A program made the position numbers and the translations under genes. A stretch of 64,000 nucleotides of DNA from Agarophyton chilense (lineage: Eukaryota; Rhodophyta; Florideophyceae; Gracilariales; Gracilariaceae). Below the pieces are notes generated by a model. It was not told the DNA's origin. It did not search any database and saw only the letters and a list, made by a program, of their open reading frames with translations. The stretch spans positions 930,001-994,000 of the forward strand of contig JARGXX010000138.1 of assembly GCA_030374765.1 (NCBI GenBank), written 5' to 3'. Shown here piece by piece: positions 47,041-57,681 of this stretch (the stretch's first letter is position 1; every line of letters starts with the position of its first letter).

Positions 47041-50000
47041 CTAGTCGTCGTCGTCATCCATTATCATTCCGCCGTCTTCATAGTCTCCATCTGTGTTAGC
47101 CGAGTTGAGACACATCCCAGGTTCATCATCCTCTTCTTCATACTCCTCTTCCCCACTTTCAACAACTTCCATTTTATAATCTTCATCCAACTCCTCATCC
47201 TCATCTACCTGGAAGTCTTCATCATCACCCTTGTTGGAATCATCCTCTTCGAACTTAGGCCGAAATGCTGGTTGCGTATGCACTGCGTCCGGTAGCTTGT
47301 ACCCATCCGGTACCAAGTACATGTGATACCTCATGCAAACTTCCTTAACCAATGCATCCTCGTATCCAGCTCCAGCATGAAACACATCTCCTCTTCCAAT
47401 AAAAATGGAGTACGACGGAATCCTGAACTTCCTCACTACCATCGTCCGAGACAGCCTCTTGAAGCTCCTGTCGTCGGGCACATACATGTTATGTGACCTC
47501 TCACAAACCCAAAGCATAAACGAACTCGCTCCCGACGCCATCATGAAGAACCCTGGAACCTCTCCGACGTTCTTCTCGGCATCGGTCAGTCCTCGAAAGT
47601 CCGTATGTAACACCTGCCTTGGACAGCCCTCCGCCGTACATAGCACTCGCCCCCCTGTTTCAGAGGCATACATCCTCTTCTTCCCCGACCGGGTGTTGCA
47701 CAACCGAAGAGCGGCCGCCATCTGTCCAAACCTCGCATCCAACAATGCCCTTTTCCTCACCATTAAAACGTTGTTCTCGTCCCCCTCCACATAATCCACA
47801 ATCCCCACCTTCGTCGTAATGTACCGCCCAACTCCCTTCATTCTATCTCCAGCGTCTCTCTCCTCACCAGCGTTGATTATAGGGTCCCATTTCTTTCTAT
47901 TCCCTTCGATCGTCAAGTCCGGCTGGTTCAAGAAATCCGTCTGGAAGAACTCTAGAAAAGTCCCAGTCACATCCCCATCGAAGTTTACCCCCCTCTTCTT
48001 CGCCTCATCCGCCATCCCCTCGTCCGTGGCAAACTCTTCCAGCACACAAAATCCTTTCTCCATCAGCTCACTTCTCTTAGTCGCGAAGTACTCGCGGGCC
48101 AAGTCATCCCTCTCCATTTCTGCCATCCATATCGTCTGCTCTTCATTCACAGGGTGGTCCTTCGTCGGTAGAATCACCCCAAGAACCGGGTCTTTCGTGG
48201 AACCCAGTTCCTTGTGCCTGTTATGAGCAGCACGCCAATAAACCGCATGGTGCACACTTTTCAAGTCTTCTACCCTCAAGCACTCCGCCCTGTGCTTGTT
48301 CCGTAGGTAAATCATCTGCATCCAGAGGTGCTGATGCTTCACTCCATTTTCACCCGCTGGCCACTCGCTCGGAAGTGCATTCACCAAGTACACCCACGAC
48401 ATACCCGACCCCCCCGCATACGGTCCCGCGCTCTTCAGCCCCTTCGGAACACCCTCCGGATTATTGTCTTCGAAGCCACGCATTTGCACACCTTCCTCCT
48501 CTTCGTCCCCTACAAATGCACCCTGCCCCCCGTCATCATCCAGTTCATCCTCACTCGATGAGAAAACATTGAGTACATGTTCCTTCAAGAAGCGCTTCAG
48601 CTCTTTCCTGCTCATCTTCTTGAACACATCCACCACGTCAGCCGGTATTTGAGCCGCAGATGTGCCCACCGTCTTTCTCCTCTTCCTCTTCCGCTTTAAA
48701 GGCTGTTCATACTCGCGTTCATCATCACTAATGACCACAGCCTTTCTCTTCCCCTTTCTCTGTCTAGGTTCCATCACCCTCTCACCCGCAGCATCCAGCC
48801 CGCGCTCAGTACCTTTTCTAGTTCGTGTGATGCGTCTGGGAACCACGGTTTCCTGGTGGGGTACAGACTCCCCAGCACTAGACGAAGGAACATTCACAGA
48901 AGGTGGCACCTCCACCACATCCTTCTCCGCACTTGGGGACCCCAGACTCACTTTCAGACCGCCTTCAATCCGCCTTTGTGCGATTTTCATCCTCTTCGAC
49001 ACCAACCCCGGCCACAACTGCTTCGGACCACTGAGCTTTATCTTCGCCGTTTGCATGCAAAGGTACTCCCTTAAAGACACCTCGTTCTTTCCCATCACAA
49101 TTGTGCTGTCTAGAACCTTCCCCGCCGTCAGACCCTTCTCCTTTCCCGCCCTTTCGCATAGTTGGAACATTCCTATGGCGCATTGGAAGAACTGCTTTCG
49201 CGTCTCCTGGAAACGTCCCATATTCCCCGTAGAACCCATCCTCACCCTCACATGGAGCTGCAAACAACGGATTGCGAAACGGAATATTTCGTCTTCGAGT
49301 CCTAACAACAAGTCACTCGACACATGCGCAAGCGTTAGCACTGGACCCTCCTTGTATACGTTCTCAAAGAACTCCAGAAGACCTTCGCTCCTGACGAATT
49401 TCAACCCAAGAGTCGCATAGCGATTCAAGTGGCGCAAGCTGTAGATTCCTATAGCTTCGCTCGTCTTCAGCGCCCCAGCTATCCGTGTCGGAGTAAGGTC
49501 AGCCAACTTGTTTCTCTTATCGTCAATCAAGTTGCAAATGAAGGACACTGTCGAATGAACCTTGTCGGCGAAACTCATCTTCAACACATTTGAACTCATT
49601 TCATAGAGTACATTACTAAGACCGAGCACTTCGTTCAGCGATAAAGGCTTCCGGTCCTTGCCTCTCCAAAGAACGACATCAAGAGACCGCACAATTTCCA
49701 ACCACTTTCTCCCTTCAGAGGGATCATTCTTCAGATCTCGCAGAACCAAGACGCGGTGATGACCGTCAATGAGTATGACAGGCACCACTACCCTCCCATT
49801 GTGAACAATTTCACTGAAATCTAATTCCATTCCCCCGACGATGGCAACAGCAATCGACCCTGCCCACGCAAGCCAGCCAAAAGTTTTGCACTTTGCCATC
49901 GTCGCCGCCTTGTGTTCCGCATTCACACTTCAGACAGTCTTCTCGGGGATTTGTATGTCATCTATGTCCACAATCAAGCGGCACTGGTCATAGTCTGAAA

Positions 50001-50727
50001 CAGAGATCTTCTTCTCCACGAGAGTCCTATCCACTTCCTGCGAAGGAACGGCATCGCCGTCATCGAACAACTCCAACTCGGGACCGGTGTGCGAATCCCC
50101 GCGTACATTCACCGCTGACCCCACCTCCACAACATCTTCATCAGAATCATCCACTATCGTCACCCTCTTTTTCGGCTTGACGGGTTGCTTCATGGCCGGC
50201 GGCACTGTTGTTGGCTGTGCCCTCTTCCCCCTCAAAGGCGTAGCAGACTCCTTCGAGGGGGTCGCGCTTTTGGGAGTCTCCGGCCGAGGAGGCCCTGGAG
50301 TCAGCACAGAGGAGACGCGTGTCATCATCGAGGTATCCCAGGCGTATATACCTGCCGACACGATATCCTTCAGCAACTCCGGCGGCTCCTCTGCTCCCTT
50401 GAAAGAGTATGGATACTTGGAGTTGAACCCCTCCTTAATTTCAGTCCTCCAGAGGGCCACCAAGTCCTCTCCAGGCTTCGCAGACTCGCGCAACGAATGG
50501 CCCTGCATCGCTCTGCAAAGCGCCTTCCCGGCCGCTCCACTGCCCCCAACACCTCTCAACTCTGCAGTGCCAACCATAGTACCCTTCTTCTTCCCTGTAT
50601 TATCCGCCAGGAACAACGCCACCCTATCCCCACCAGCCAGATTGTTTCCCGATGTAGCTTTTCGCGGAGTGGCGCGTGGAGTACCCCGCGGAGTACCCCT
50701 CGCTTTCGCTTTGCCTCGAGTCATCAT
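47041..50727 (-). pseudogene. ParB-like domain plus Fe(II)/2-oxoglutarate dioxygenase protein, one in-frame stop
   Basis: One frame of about 1,228 codons from ATG 50727. N-terminus: AT-hook-like RGKAKARGTPRGTPRATPRK. A ParB-like fold spans YDQCRLIVDIDDIQIPEKTV, the stop TGA at 49930-49932, SVNAEHKAATMAKCKTFGW and VILIDGHHRVLVLRDL (near 49765). The stop falls inside this domain and fits a CGA to TGA change at a CpG. The middle is helical, with a nuclear-type signal (PLKRKRKRRK). The C-terminal part is a double-stranded beta-helix dioxygenase: LHTDF (about 47605), SFMLWVCERSHN, IFIGRGDVFHAGAGY and MRYHMYL give the H-x-D, distal H and 2OG-binding R. A very acidic tail ends it. Such enzymes can oxidise methylated bases, histones or proteins; the substrate is unknown. 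If the stop is obeyed, a downstream ATG (about 49899) would give a dioxygenase without the start of the ParB fold. Confidence 0.8.
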
Positions 50728-50872
50728 TTGAATCGGATCGTAGTCGGTCGAGGTTGCAAATGGTCGCAGAGCGCTTTGAGCCTTTTATGGTATACAGACT
50801 AAGACGTATTGGATCGAGCTCCTTTGGTGGCGACTATCCAGAACACTCCCGAGAGCAGTTCGTTGCAATCAG

Positions 50873-50924
50873 CCTGAACTACGTCCGCTTAGTTTCAACC
50901 TGAGCTACGTCCGCTTAGTTTCAA
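50873..50924 (+). repeat. Two tandem copies of a 26-bp unit
   Basis: The unit cctgaactacgtccgcttag... is repeated directly with a single difference (aact versus agct). It lies between the dioxygenase start codon and the palindrome array. Confidence 0.9.
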
Positions 50925-51017
50925 ACTCAAGAAACTCCTTGTCTCTTTCCATCGCAAACACGCCTATTGGCTTGGTAGGAGATACAAGAAAATAAAATTA
51001 AAAAATTAAAAATATCC

Positions 51018-51092
51018 TGACGGCCGACAGAGCTGCGCGGGGACTTCATCGGAACCCCCGATGAAGTCGGAGCGCACCTCTGTCGGCCGACA
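51018..51092. repeat. Palindrome 1 of the element E array
   Basis: Arms of about 35 bp, with a few mismatches, around a short centre near 51052-51056. The outer end is itself a 12-bp palindrome (TGTCGGCCGACA on the right, tgacggccgaca on the left); the inner part is gacttcatcgg / ccgatgaagtc. Confidence 0.92.
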
Positions 51093-51140
51093 GTCGACCA
51101 ACATCTCAGAAACGCATCATGCGTGATGTTATGGCGTATT

Positions 51141-51214
51141 TGTCGGCCGACAGGGGTGCCCTGCGACTTCATCGGTCCACCGATGAAGTCGCAGCACACC
51201 CCTGTCGGTCGACA
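51141..51214. repeat. Palindrome 2 of the element E array
   Basis: Same plan as palindrome 1: TGTCGGCCGACAGGGGTG... with inner cgacttcatcggt / ccgatgaagtcg and a right end cccctgtcggtcgaca. It begins 123 bp after the start of palindrome 1. The middle bases (ccctg) differ from palindromes 1 and 3 but have changed on both arms, keeping most pairing. Confidence 0.92.
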
Positions 51215-51258
51215 TAATACATATTATTTTGGAACGCCCAGGTGTACACGGTGCACTC

Positions 51259-51333
51259 TGTCGGCCGACAGAGGTGCGCTCCGACTTCATCGGGACCCCC
51301 GATGAAGTCGAAGCGCTCCTCGGACGGCCGACA
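51259..51333. repeat. Palindrome 3 of the element E array
   Basis: TGTCGGCCGACAGAGGTG..., inner cgacttcatcggg / cccgatgaagtcg, right end ggacggccgaca. It begins 118 bp after the start of palindrome 2. A few arm mismatches lie near 51311-51325. Confidence 0.92.
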
Positions 51334-51506
51334 GAATGCAACCAGGATAGCTGCGAAGTCGTTCCGCAACAACCGTTCTTCCGTGCGTGCTCCTCAACCG
51401 TACTCACAATCTTTCCGTACCCACCCGCACCCACCCCCACCCGCTGCTCTCTTTCACTGAGGCTCTCGTGACAACCGCCCGTGAGGTTGTTTGAACACGT
51501 ACATAA

Positions 51507-54500
51507 ATGGCTCCAGAACCCACGAGAACTTCTTCATCGCCTGCGGCAAACACCTTCAAAATGGGTAAACTGTTTGGTACGGGGGATGAAGTTATCAGGG
51601 CGTGTCTGGATTTGCGTGATCGTTACTCATCAACGAGGCGGGAGGAAGATGAGCCGCGAAAAGTGGGGCACACTGCATTCATCGATTTCGCAATTGCCAA
51701 TCACCACATCCCACCGGAGACCGCGAAGTTTTTTTATACTCTCCTAGGTCCCGACCACACCAATTACACAGAAGATGAGCTCCGAGTTGTAGGAATGAGG
51801 GGCTCGAACTGTCAGAATTATTTCTCGGCGAGGTTGCTGGATATAAGGGATGGGGACCCAGATAGGCGCGTGAGGGACTTTTGGAACGCGTACGAGGCGG
51901 TGGAGTTCAAGGGCATCCCGAAGAATGTCACTTTGACAGAGTTCTTCAAAGGTCTGGATACAACCCGAAAGAAGGCGAGCAAAAGCCGGGCTCCATTCGC
52001 GACCGACTTCCCGACAATGTTCCAGAGGTTGCTGTTCCTCATTTGTATTCAGTCGGTATCTATGGAGAAGAGAAGAGTCTCCCGTAAGCGAAGAAAGCGG
52101 GACAGAACCTACGATACGCCATTTTCGAAGGTGGCGATTTATGACAAACCAGTACCTCAGCGTGTGGGCTTTGGTGTGCAGCTCGTCAATAACGCGTGGG
52201 ACAGCTTCGCCCAGTATTTGGGATTCCCTGGCGTGGAATTCATGGTTTTGCTCTTTATCCATCTACGATATTCTGATATGCAGTTCCAGGCAATCGGAAA
52301 CAGAAGGGATGGGTTCTCTCACAAGGACATGGCCCAACGACTCCTTCCTGGTAGAAACCGTACTTTATTGGAGGAGGATGTCGTCCCATGGGCGTGGAAC
52401 CTGCCGGAGTACGTTGACACTCCACTTCGTATGTTGGCCAAAAAGTTTCTCGCTGACCTGCACAAAGTGGTGGTGAATGAGCAGCTTTACTGTATATCAG
52501 CTCCGGAAAGATGGGACGTTCTAAAACCGTTTACATACACTTTGCCTAGAGTGTTTGCGGAGAGGTTCGACTGCTTCTCGAACTCTCTTATCTCTACCAT
52601 CTCGGAATACATATCGCCACTAAAGCTGCGAGGGAGTGTGGAGGTGGAAGTGGTGACTGCGACAAAGGCGGAACCTACTCTGGTTATGGAACAAAACGAG
52701 ATAGAAGTTGTACGCACTGTGAAAGATTCGGAGGCTCCGGCGGTGGAGGGTGGAGAGGGAGTGGAGGGTGGGACCGGGAATGAGGAAGAGAACATGGGTG
52801 TTGGTCAGCATTCTTCCACAGCTGGACCAAGGTCGGTCGAATCTGAGTCGGTGGATATTCTGCCGCCTCACGACCTTACCTCTCTGGATGATATAATGTA
52901 TCTCCAAAAGTGCGAGTCGGAGATGGATAAGCACTGTCGAATGTACAATTGTACTTTCGAGAATCTGGTGGAGATTGACGAGACATTGCGCAGCAATGGG
53001 GTCTCTCCGATAGGGAAAGTGCAGTTGGTTCTCACGGACCCGCCGTATAATATACGTGCGAAGAAGAACAGGAAAAACAGCTGGTACGACGTTCTTAACC
53101 GGCAAGACATGGTGAAGACGGCGAAGCTCATCTCTAAACTTCTGCGTCCGGGAGGGCATTTCGTTATATTCTGCGCGATTGAGCAGGTGAACGAATGGAA
53201 AGAAGTGTTGGGTCGAATTGGTGCAAAGGATGAGAATGGACAGAAGAGCAGGTCGTTTGTCGTGGACAAGGTCCAGCTGCACTTCATTCGCTCTCAAGGC
53301 AATCCGATGCGTAATCCCGGACGTAGTTCGTGCTCCCTGTTTCCCGGAACAGAGTACGCCATTCATGGAGTTCGCAGCGGGTTGTCCTACGCCGAATAAC
53401 ATGGCATGGTGAACTATGAGAACTTCAGCTATGTACCATCGCGATATCCGGGTTACCATAGCGTGATTGACCAAGTGCCTCCCATGTCGAATGGTGAAAC
53501 ACTTCTATGGAGAAGGAAGAATGCCAAAGGAGCAGTTACGTATCAGAAAGTGCGGGCGGAACAGAAGTCACGCGCTTTGCTGAAGGAGCTCATCAGCAGG
53601 TTTTCTCAGCCGGGAGACATAGTGGTGGACCTCTTCGCCGGAACATTTTCAACGGCCACGGCATGCATGGAACTGGAAAAGCACCGTCAGTTTCTAGGGT
53701 GTGAGCCAGATCCGCAGTGCTTTGCTCATGCGAAGCACGCCGCTACAGTGAAATTTGCGTCATGCATGCGGAACAACGAGACGGACATTCATATAACGCA
53801 AGATGTTCGGAACGCTGTGACTCGAGTGACATGCTTGTTTCCAGACGTCGTCATAAAGCGTTCGAAGTCCTGGAAAACACCTACCGGATTTACCGAGCAT
53901 CAGATGTTTCCACCCCATATCGTGGATTTTCTCTCCTCCATGTGGCAGGATAATAATATATCGGAGATTGGGCGACGGCAGGCGCTGTATGAGTGGCCAA
54001 GAAGTTTTCAAGGAAAGATGTCACTGTTGGATTGGAATGCTATTCTGGCAGTGGAGGCGACAGTATGTGGTTGTCGGATTGCAAATGCTGGAGTTGGTGT
54101 GTACACAACACGCCGGGTGATACAAGGTGAGACTGTTTGTTACTTTTACGGGACTTTGGTGTACCATGATCTTTCAAAGCGGAAGGAAGTTCATAAGGCA
54201 TACGGAGGGGGGCTATTGAAAGCGACTGCTGATCGTTTTCGGCAGTACGCGATGGAGATAAGCGTCCGAGGGGAAGTGTTTCACAAGCTACCAGGAAGAA
54301 TCAGTGGGGTGTCTCTTATTCCGGTGTGGATTGTCCCTACTCCATTTTGCTTGGGGGCAACAATTAATGACCCCAAGTATGTGGAAGGGGATAGGGACAG
54401 GGATGCGGTTGAAGACGGGTTAATGAGAGGCCGAACTGCAAATGTTCGGGTCATCAGAACTCCGGGGACGGGGCGGACCCCATTTCAGTTGAGAGACTAT

Positions 54501-54617
54501 AGATTCCTTTCTGTGCAAGCAATTCGAGATATAGAAATAGGAGAGGAGCTGTTCGCGGATTATGGGACAGAGTATATCTGGAGTATGAATAACACGCCAG
54601 TCATAGTAATCGATTAA
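51507..54617 (+). pseudogene. DPPY amino-methyltransferase fused to a SET domain, one in-frame stop
   Basis: One frame of about 1,036 codons from ATG 51507. Residues 1-480 are of unknown type, with a basic patch (KRRVSRKRRKRDR). The methyltransferase follows: VQLVLTDPPYNIRAKK (DPPY at 511-514), LISKLLRPGGHFVIF, then after the stop TAA at 53397-53399 the SAM-binding motif DIVVDLFAGTFSTATA (about 53615-53660). Motif IV before motif I is the beta-class order of DNA N6-adenine/N4-cytosine methyltransferases. C-terminal is a SET domain: IANAGVGVYTTRRVIQGETV, GATINDP, ANVRVI and EIGEELFADYGTEYIW, which in other proteins methylates lysine in histones. The TAA lies between motifs IV and I, so the enzyme cannot be made without readthrough; it fits CAA to TAA. 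No other lesion is seen. Confidence 0.82.
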
Positions 54618-54939
54618 AAGTGCATCGCTTTTGTTACTTTACTTCATTGTAGTGTACCAGATATTGTGGGCTTTTACTATGTTTGTCGCTACATATAACG
54701 TCAAAGCGTGACGTAGTACATATGCTAAAGGAAAGTCATGTACACCGAAGGAGAATACTTTTCCAATATCTGGTGCGTTCGAGCGCATATTTAAAATATA
54801 TGAAAACTTTGGGGGTTTTCTGAGAACACGAAAAGGGTGGAGGTATATTTTTGGAAGCAGAATGTTTCGAAGCTTCTCTCTCATCCATCGCATTGCAACG
54901 CGTGGAAGACCATACCACGATCGCTCTCTCTCTTCAACC

Positions 54940-57594
54940 ATGGCTCCGAAGCGCAAATCGAGAAGCGAGAACACCAGCGGGCGCGGTACAAAATCACGGC
55001 GGCATGGAGGGGATGCGGAGGGCGGAAGGGACAAGGGGCGTAGGCTCCAGAGCGCGAGTGGAGAGAAGGGAGGCGTGCGCCTGAGAGGTAGATCAAGGAA
55101 AGTTGGTGGGGAAGGAGAGGCGAGTGGGGGCAAAGGAAAGGCTGTTCGCGCAAAGGAGACGGTGACGGAGGAGAGTGCAGAGCAAATCACGTCGCGTACG
55201 GAGCAAATCACGTCGCCTACGGGAGAGATGGTGCGGAGCGGCGATGGAAAACGGGATGGAGTGCGAAGCAACCACACGCGTGTACCTAGAAGTGGATTGC
55301 GGGGGAGGGCGAGCAGAGCTCCAGGGAGGACAAGGAGAGGGGATGCATCCGAGCGGACTCTAAGTGCTGTACTCACGTCTTCAGCTGATGTGGAGCCGGT
55401 AAATCCATGCTCTGCAACTGAACGAGGTGAAGAGATTTCGAATGAGAGGACGAAGGGGCGTAAGGAGGGAGAGAGAATGATCGGAGAACGTGGATCCCGC
55501 CTCAGAGGCGTTGAAGAAGCAGGGGCATCGTTTACGGGTATGAGAGAAGAGGACGGTAATGATGAGATACAGAAAGGGAGAATAGAGAGTAGCCGTGGTG
55601 GGGAGTGTAGAATAGGTGGACCCAGTAGTGGTCTAATGGCGGGCGCAAGAGTCGTTCGAGGGAGAACAGAAGGAGAGAGTGTTGGAGTTACCGCGGGGGA
55701 ACAGGCGGAAAGATGGGAGGGGGCGAACTTGGATTACGTGGAAGAAAGGAGAGAGCGTGCAAGGGAAAGAATGGGGAGTGGTCGAGTTACAGGAAGAAGA
55801 GCGATAGACGAAAGGGAAAGCAGAGAAGTGCATGTGAGTGAGGGGGGGAGAAGGGGGTTCGCTGGAGGGAGAACACGTGGTTCAGGGGAGGAAGGCGATG
55901 GAAGAGCAGCAGTTCTTTCTCATCAGGGAGAAGATGTCGAGCGTTTGCCACCGAGGAGAGGGGTGGGTTTGGGAGTTGAAGGGTTTGAGGTGAACGCAAG
56001 GCGAAGAACGCCGGAAGGTATGCGAGTAAGGAGAAACATTGTATTCACAAGGAATAATGATAACGGGGAGAATGCGAATTTAAATGTCGTGGAGAACGCC
56101 GTCCGTATAGTGGAAGATGAAGCAAATGATGATGACATAGGTTTGTTGCCGCGGTCGATGCTAATTGAGAAGATGAATGTGTTGAAGGGAAAAATGGGAC
56201 GTATGAAGGAAGACAGCTACAGTGTGATGGTGAGTTTGAAAATGACCGAAACGGAGCTGGATCGGGCGAGGGAGGAAATGAAGCAGCAGAATGTGCTTAT
56301 TGAGAGTTTGAGGGAGGCGTTGAAAGGTAGAATCGCTGTGGAAGGGAGGGGGGAGGGAGGCGTGACGCGGCGACGAAAGTATGACATTGGAGTGCAGGAT
56401 TGCTTTTATGGATTTGCACGTCGTTTGTATGATAGGATTCTTCATTATGCAAAACTGGAGGCATCGGAACTTTGCTTCGACACCGAGAATGTGGGTCGAA
56501 GCTGGAAGAATAGAAGTGAGGTGGTTCGGGAGAGTAGGAAGGAACGTATGTTTGTGGTGGGAGAGAAGGAAATGGTTCCGAGATGTCCAATTGAGGTTGC
56601 ATATGAGATGAGACCGTATACGCCGTCGACAGAGGGCGGGAGCCATTTGTTGTTGAAGCACGTGGCAGAGACTGAGTTAATGGGAGAGAAATGGGAGTCG
56701 ATAAGGGAAGCGGGGAGGAGAGAGGAGTGCGTGGAAAATGTAAGTGCGGATAGGTGCTTGAGAAAGAGGATGAAGCAGAAATTGAGCGATGTAGTTGGGG
56801 TGCGGAAGCGAGCAGCGCGTGATGAGCTGTTTTCGATGCTTGGATATGGTTTGATCGCGAAACGAGCTAAGGTAACTGAAGGGACGGAGCTTTGGGCGGA
56901 GTTGAAGAAGCAGATTGAGGAGGCGCAGGAGAAGTTGATGGGGTCGGGGGAGAATGGGAGAGGTAAGCTGTGTGCGTGGAGAACGAGTGCGATTGAAGAT
57001 ATTACTTATTCTGGATCGAAGGTGTCTGAGAACTTGGAGGACTTTGGTGAGGCAGATATGTATTTTCGAAATCAGGTGTCGTTGAAAGTGTTGGAGGAGT
57101 TTATGAGCTACGCGGTAGAGAGTCACAGAAATGGAGAAAGGCAGTATGTGGATGGGACTGTGATGCATCTTGCGCGACTTGATGCATGGATTGGATGTGT
57201 GGTGACCACGATGGATAGAGACGTAGGGCGGGGAGGCCAAAGGCAACTTTTGTTCTCGACGCTGTTTGGGAGGTTTCTGCCACTGGCTGTTGAGGACATA
57301 TTGAGGGTTGCCTGGAAAATGGTGAAGGATGAGTATGCTGAGGAGTTTGAGAATGATGGATTCTGTGGAGGGAATCGTAGAGATGTGAGTGGGAATAAGG
57401 AGAGAATCGCGACGGTTGGGCTATGGATACCGTCGAGAGAGAAAATCTATCTGGCGATAAGGGAGGAGTTTTTCATGGAGAATCTCACGAGAAGACTTGA
57501 AGCGGTGTTAGATTGCTATATAGCGTCATGTGGACCAGAAGAACCACGGTTCAAGCGCTTAGCGTTGGGGAGTAGGCAAGGAGTGGGAGAGTGA
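54940..57594 (+). CDS. Large basic coiled-coil protein of element E, unknown function
   Basis: The ORF of 884 codons is taken from ATG 54940 (ACCATGG context; MAPKRKSRSENTSGRG); an in-frame ATG at 54862 would add 26 residues. Residues 1-380 are low-complexity, very rich in Arg, Gly, Glu and Lys, with ITSRTEQITSPT repeats and several bipartite nuclear-type signals. A coiled coil covers about 400-465 (LIEKMNVLKGKMGRMKEDS to LIESLREALKGRI). The C-terminal 400 residues look globular (CFYGFARRLYDRILHYAKLE, RYQ-free, with LSDVVGVRKRAARDELFSML and WIPSREKIYLAIREEFFMENL). No known family recognised. It follows the methyltransferase gene by 322 bp on the same strand and faces the transposase gene, whose end is 87 bp away. 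Unlike its three big neighbours its frame is unbroken. Confidence 0.65.
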   Translation: MAPKRKSRSENTSGRGTKSRRHGGDAEGGRDKGRRLQSASGEKGGVRLRGRSRKVGGEGEASGGKGKAVRAKETVTEESAEQITSRTEQITSPTGEMVRSGDGKRDGVRSNHTRVPRSGLRGRASRAPGRTRRGDASERTLSAVLTSSADVEPVNPCSATERGEEISNERTKGRKEGERMIGERGSRLRGVEEAGASFTGMREEDGNDEIQKGRIESSRGGECRIGGPSSGLMAGARVVRGRTEGESVGVTAGEQAERWEGANLDYVEERRERARERMGSGRVTGRRAIDERESREVHVSEGGRRGFAGGRTRGSGEEGDGRAAVLSHQGEDVERLPPRRGVGLGVEGFEVNARRRTPEGMRVRRNIVFTRNNDNGENANLNVVENAVRIVEDEANDDDIGLLPRSMLIEKMNVLKGKMGRMKEDSYSVMVSLKMTETELDRAREEMKQQNVLIESLREALKGRIAVEGRGEGGVTRRRKYDIGVQDCFYGFARRLYDRILHYAKLEASELCFDTENVGRSWKNRSEVVRESRKERMFVVGEKEMVPRCPIEVAYEMRPYTPSTEGGSHLLLKHVAETELMGEKWESIREAGRREECVENVSADRCLRKRMKQKLSDVVGVRKRAARDELFSMLGYGLIAKRAKVTEGTELWAELKKQIEEAQEKLMGSGENGRGKLCAWRTSAIEDITYSGSKVSENLEDFGEADMYFRNQVSLKVLEEFMSYAVESHRNGERQYVDGTVMHLARLDAWIGCVVTTMDRDVGRGGQRQLLFSTLFGRFLPLAVEDILRVAWKMVKDEYAEEFENDGFCGGNRRDVSGNKERIATVGLWIPSREKIYLAIREEFFMENLTRRLEAVLDCYIASCGPEEPRFKRLALGSRQGVGE

Positions 57595-57681
57595 TAAGGT
57601 ACGGGGGGATAAGGGGGTAAGGAGGTGGAGCAAGATGGGGGTCGGCTATGGAAGAAAAGCAGCGGTGACTATTTTATTGGA

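Larger units (their letters stand above)
50728..51506. promoter_or_regulatory. Divergent promoter region of element E
   Basis: The 0.78 kb between the dioxygenase gene (leftward) and the methyltransferase gene (rightward) is non-coding. It contains two tandem 26-bp repeats, an AT-rich patch (about 50990-51016) and three long palindromes (51018-51333). The palindromes begin 291 bp from one start codon and end 173 bp from the other, so they can affect both genes. Confidence 0.75.

Noticed and set aside
51018-51333. CRISPR-like array
   Set aside because: Units are long palindromes with only two unequal spacers, in a eukaryotic transposon and without cas genes.
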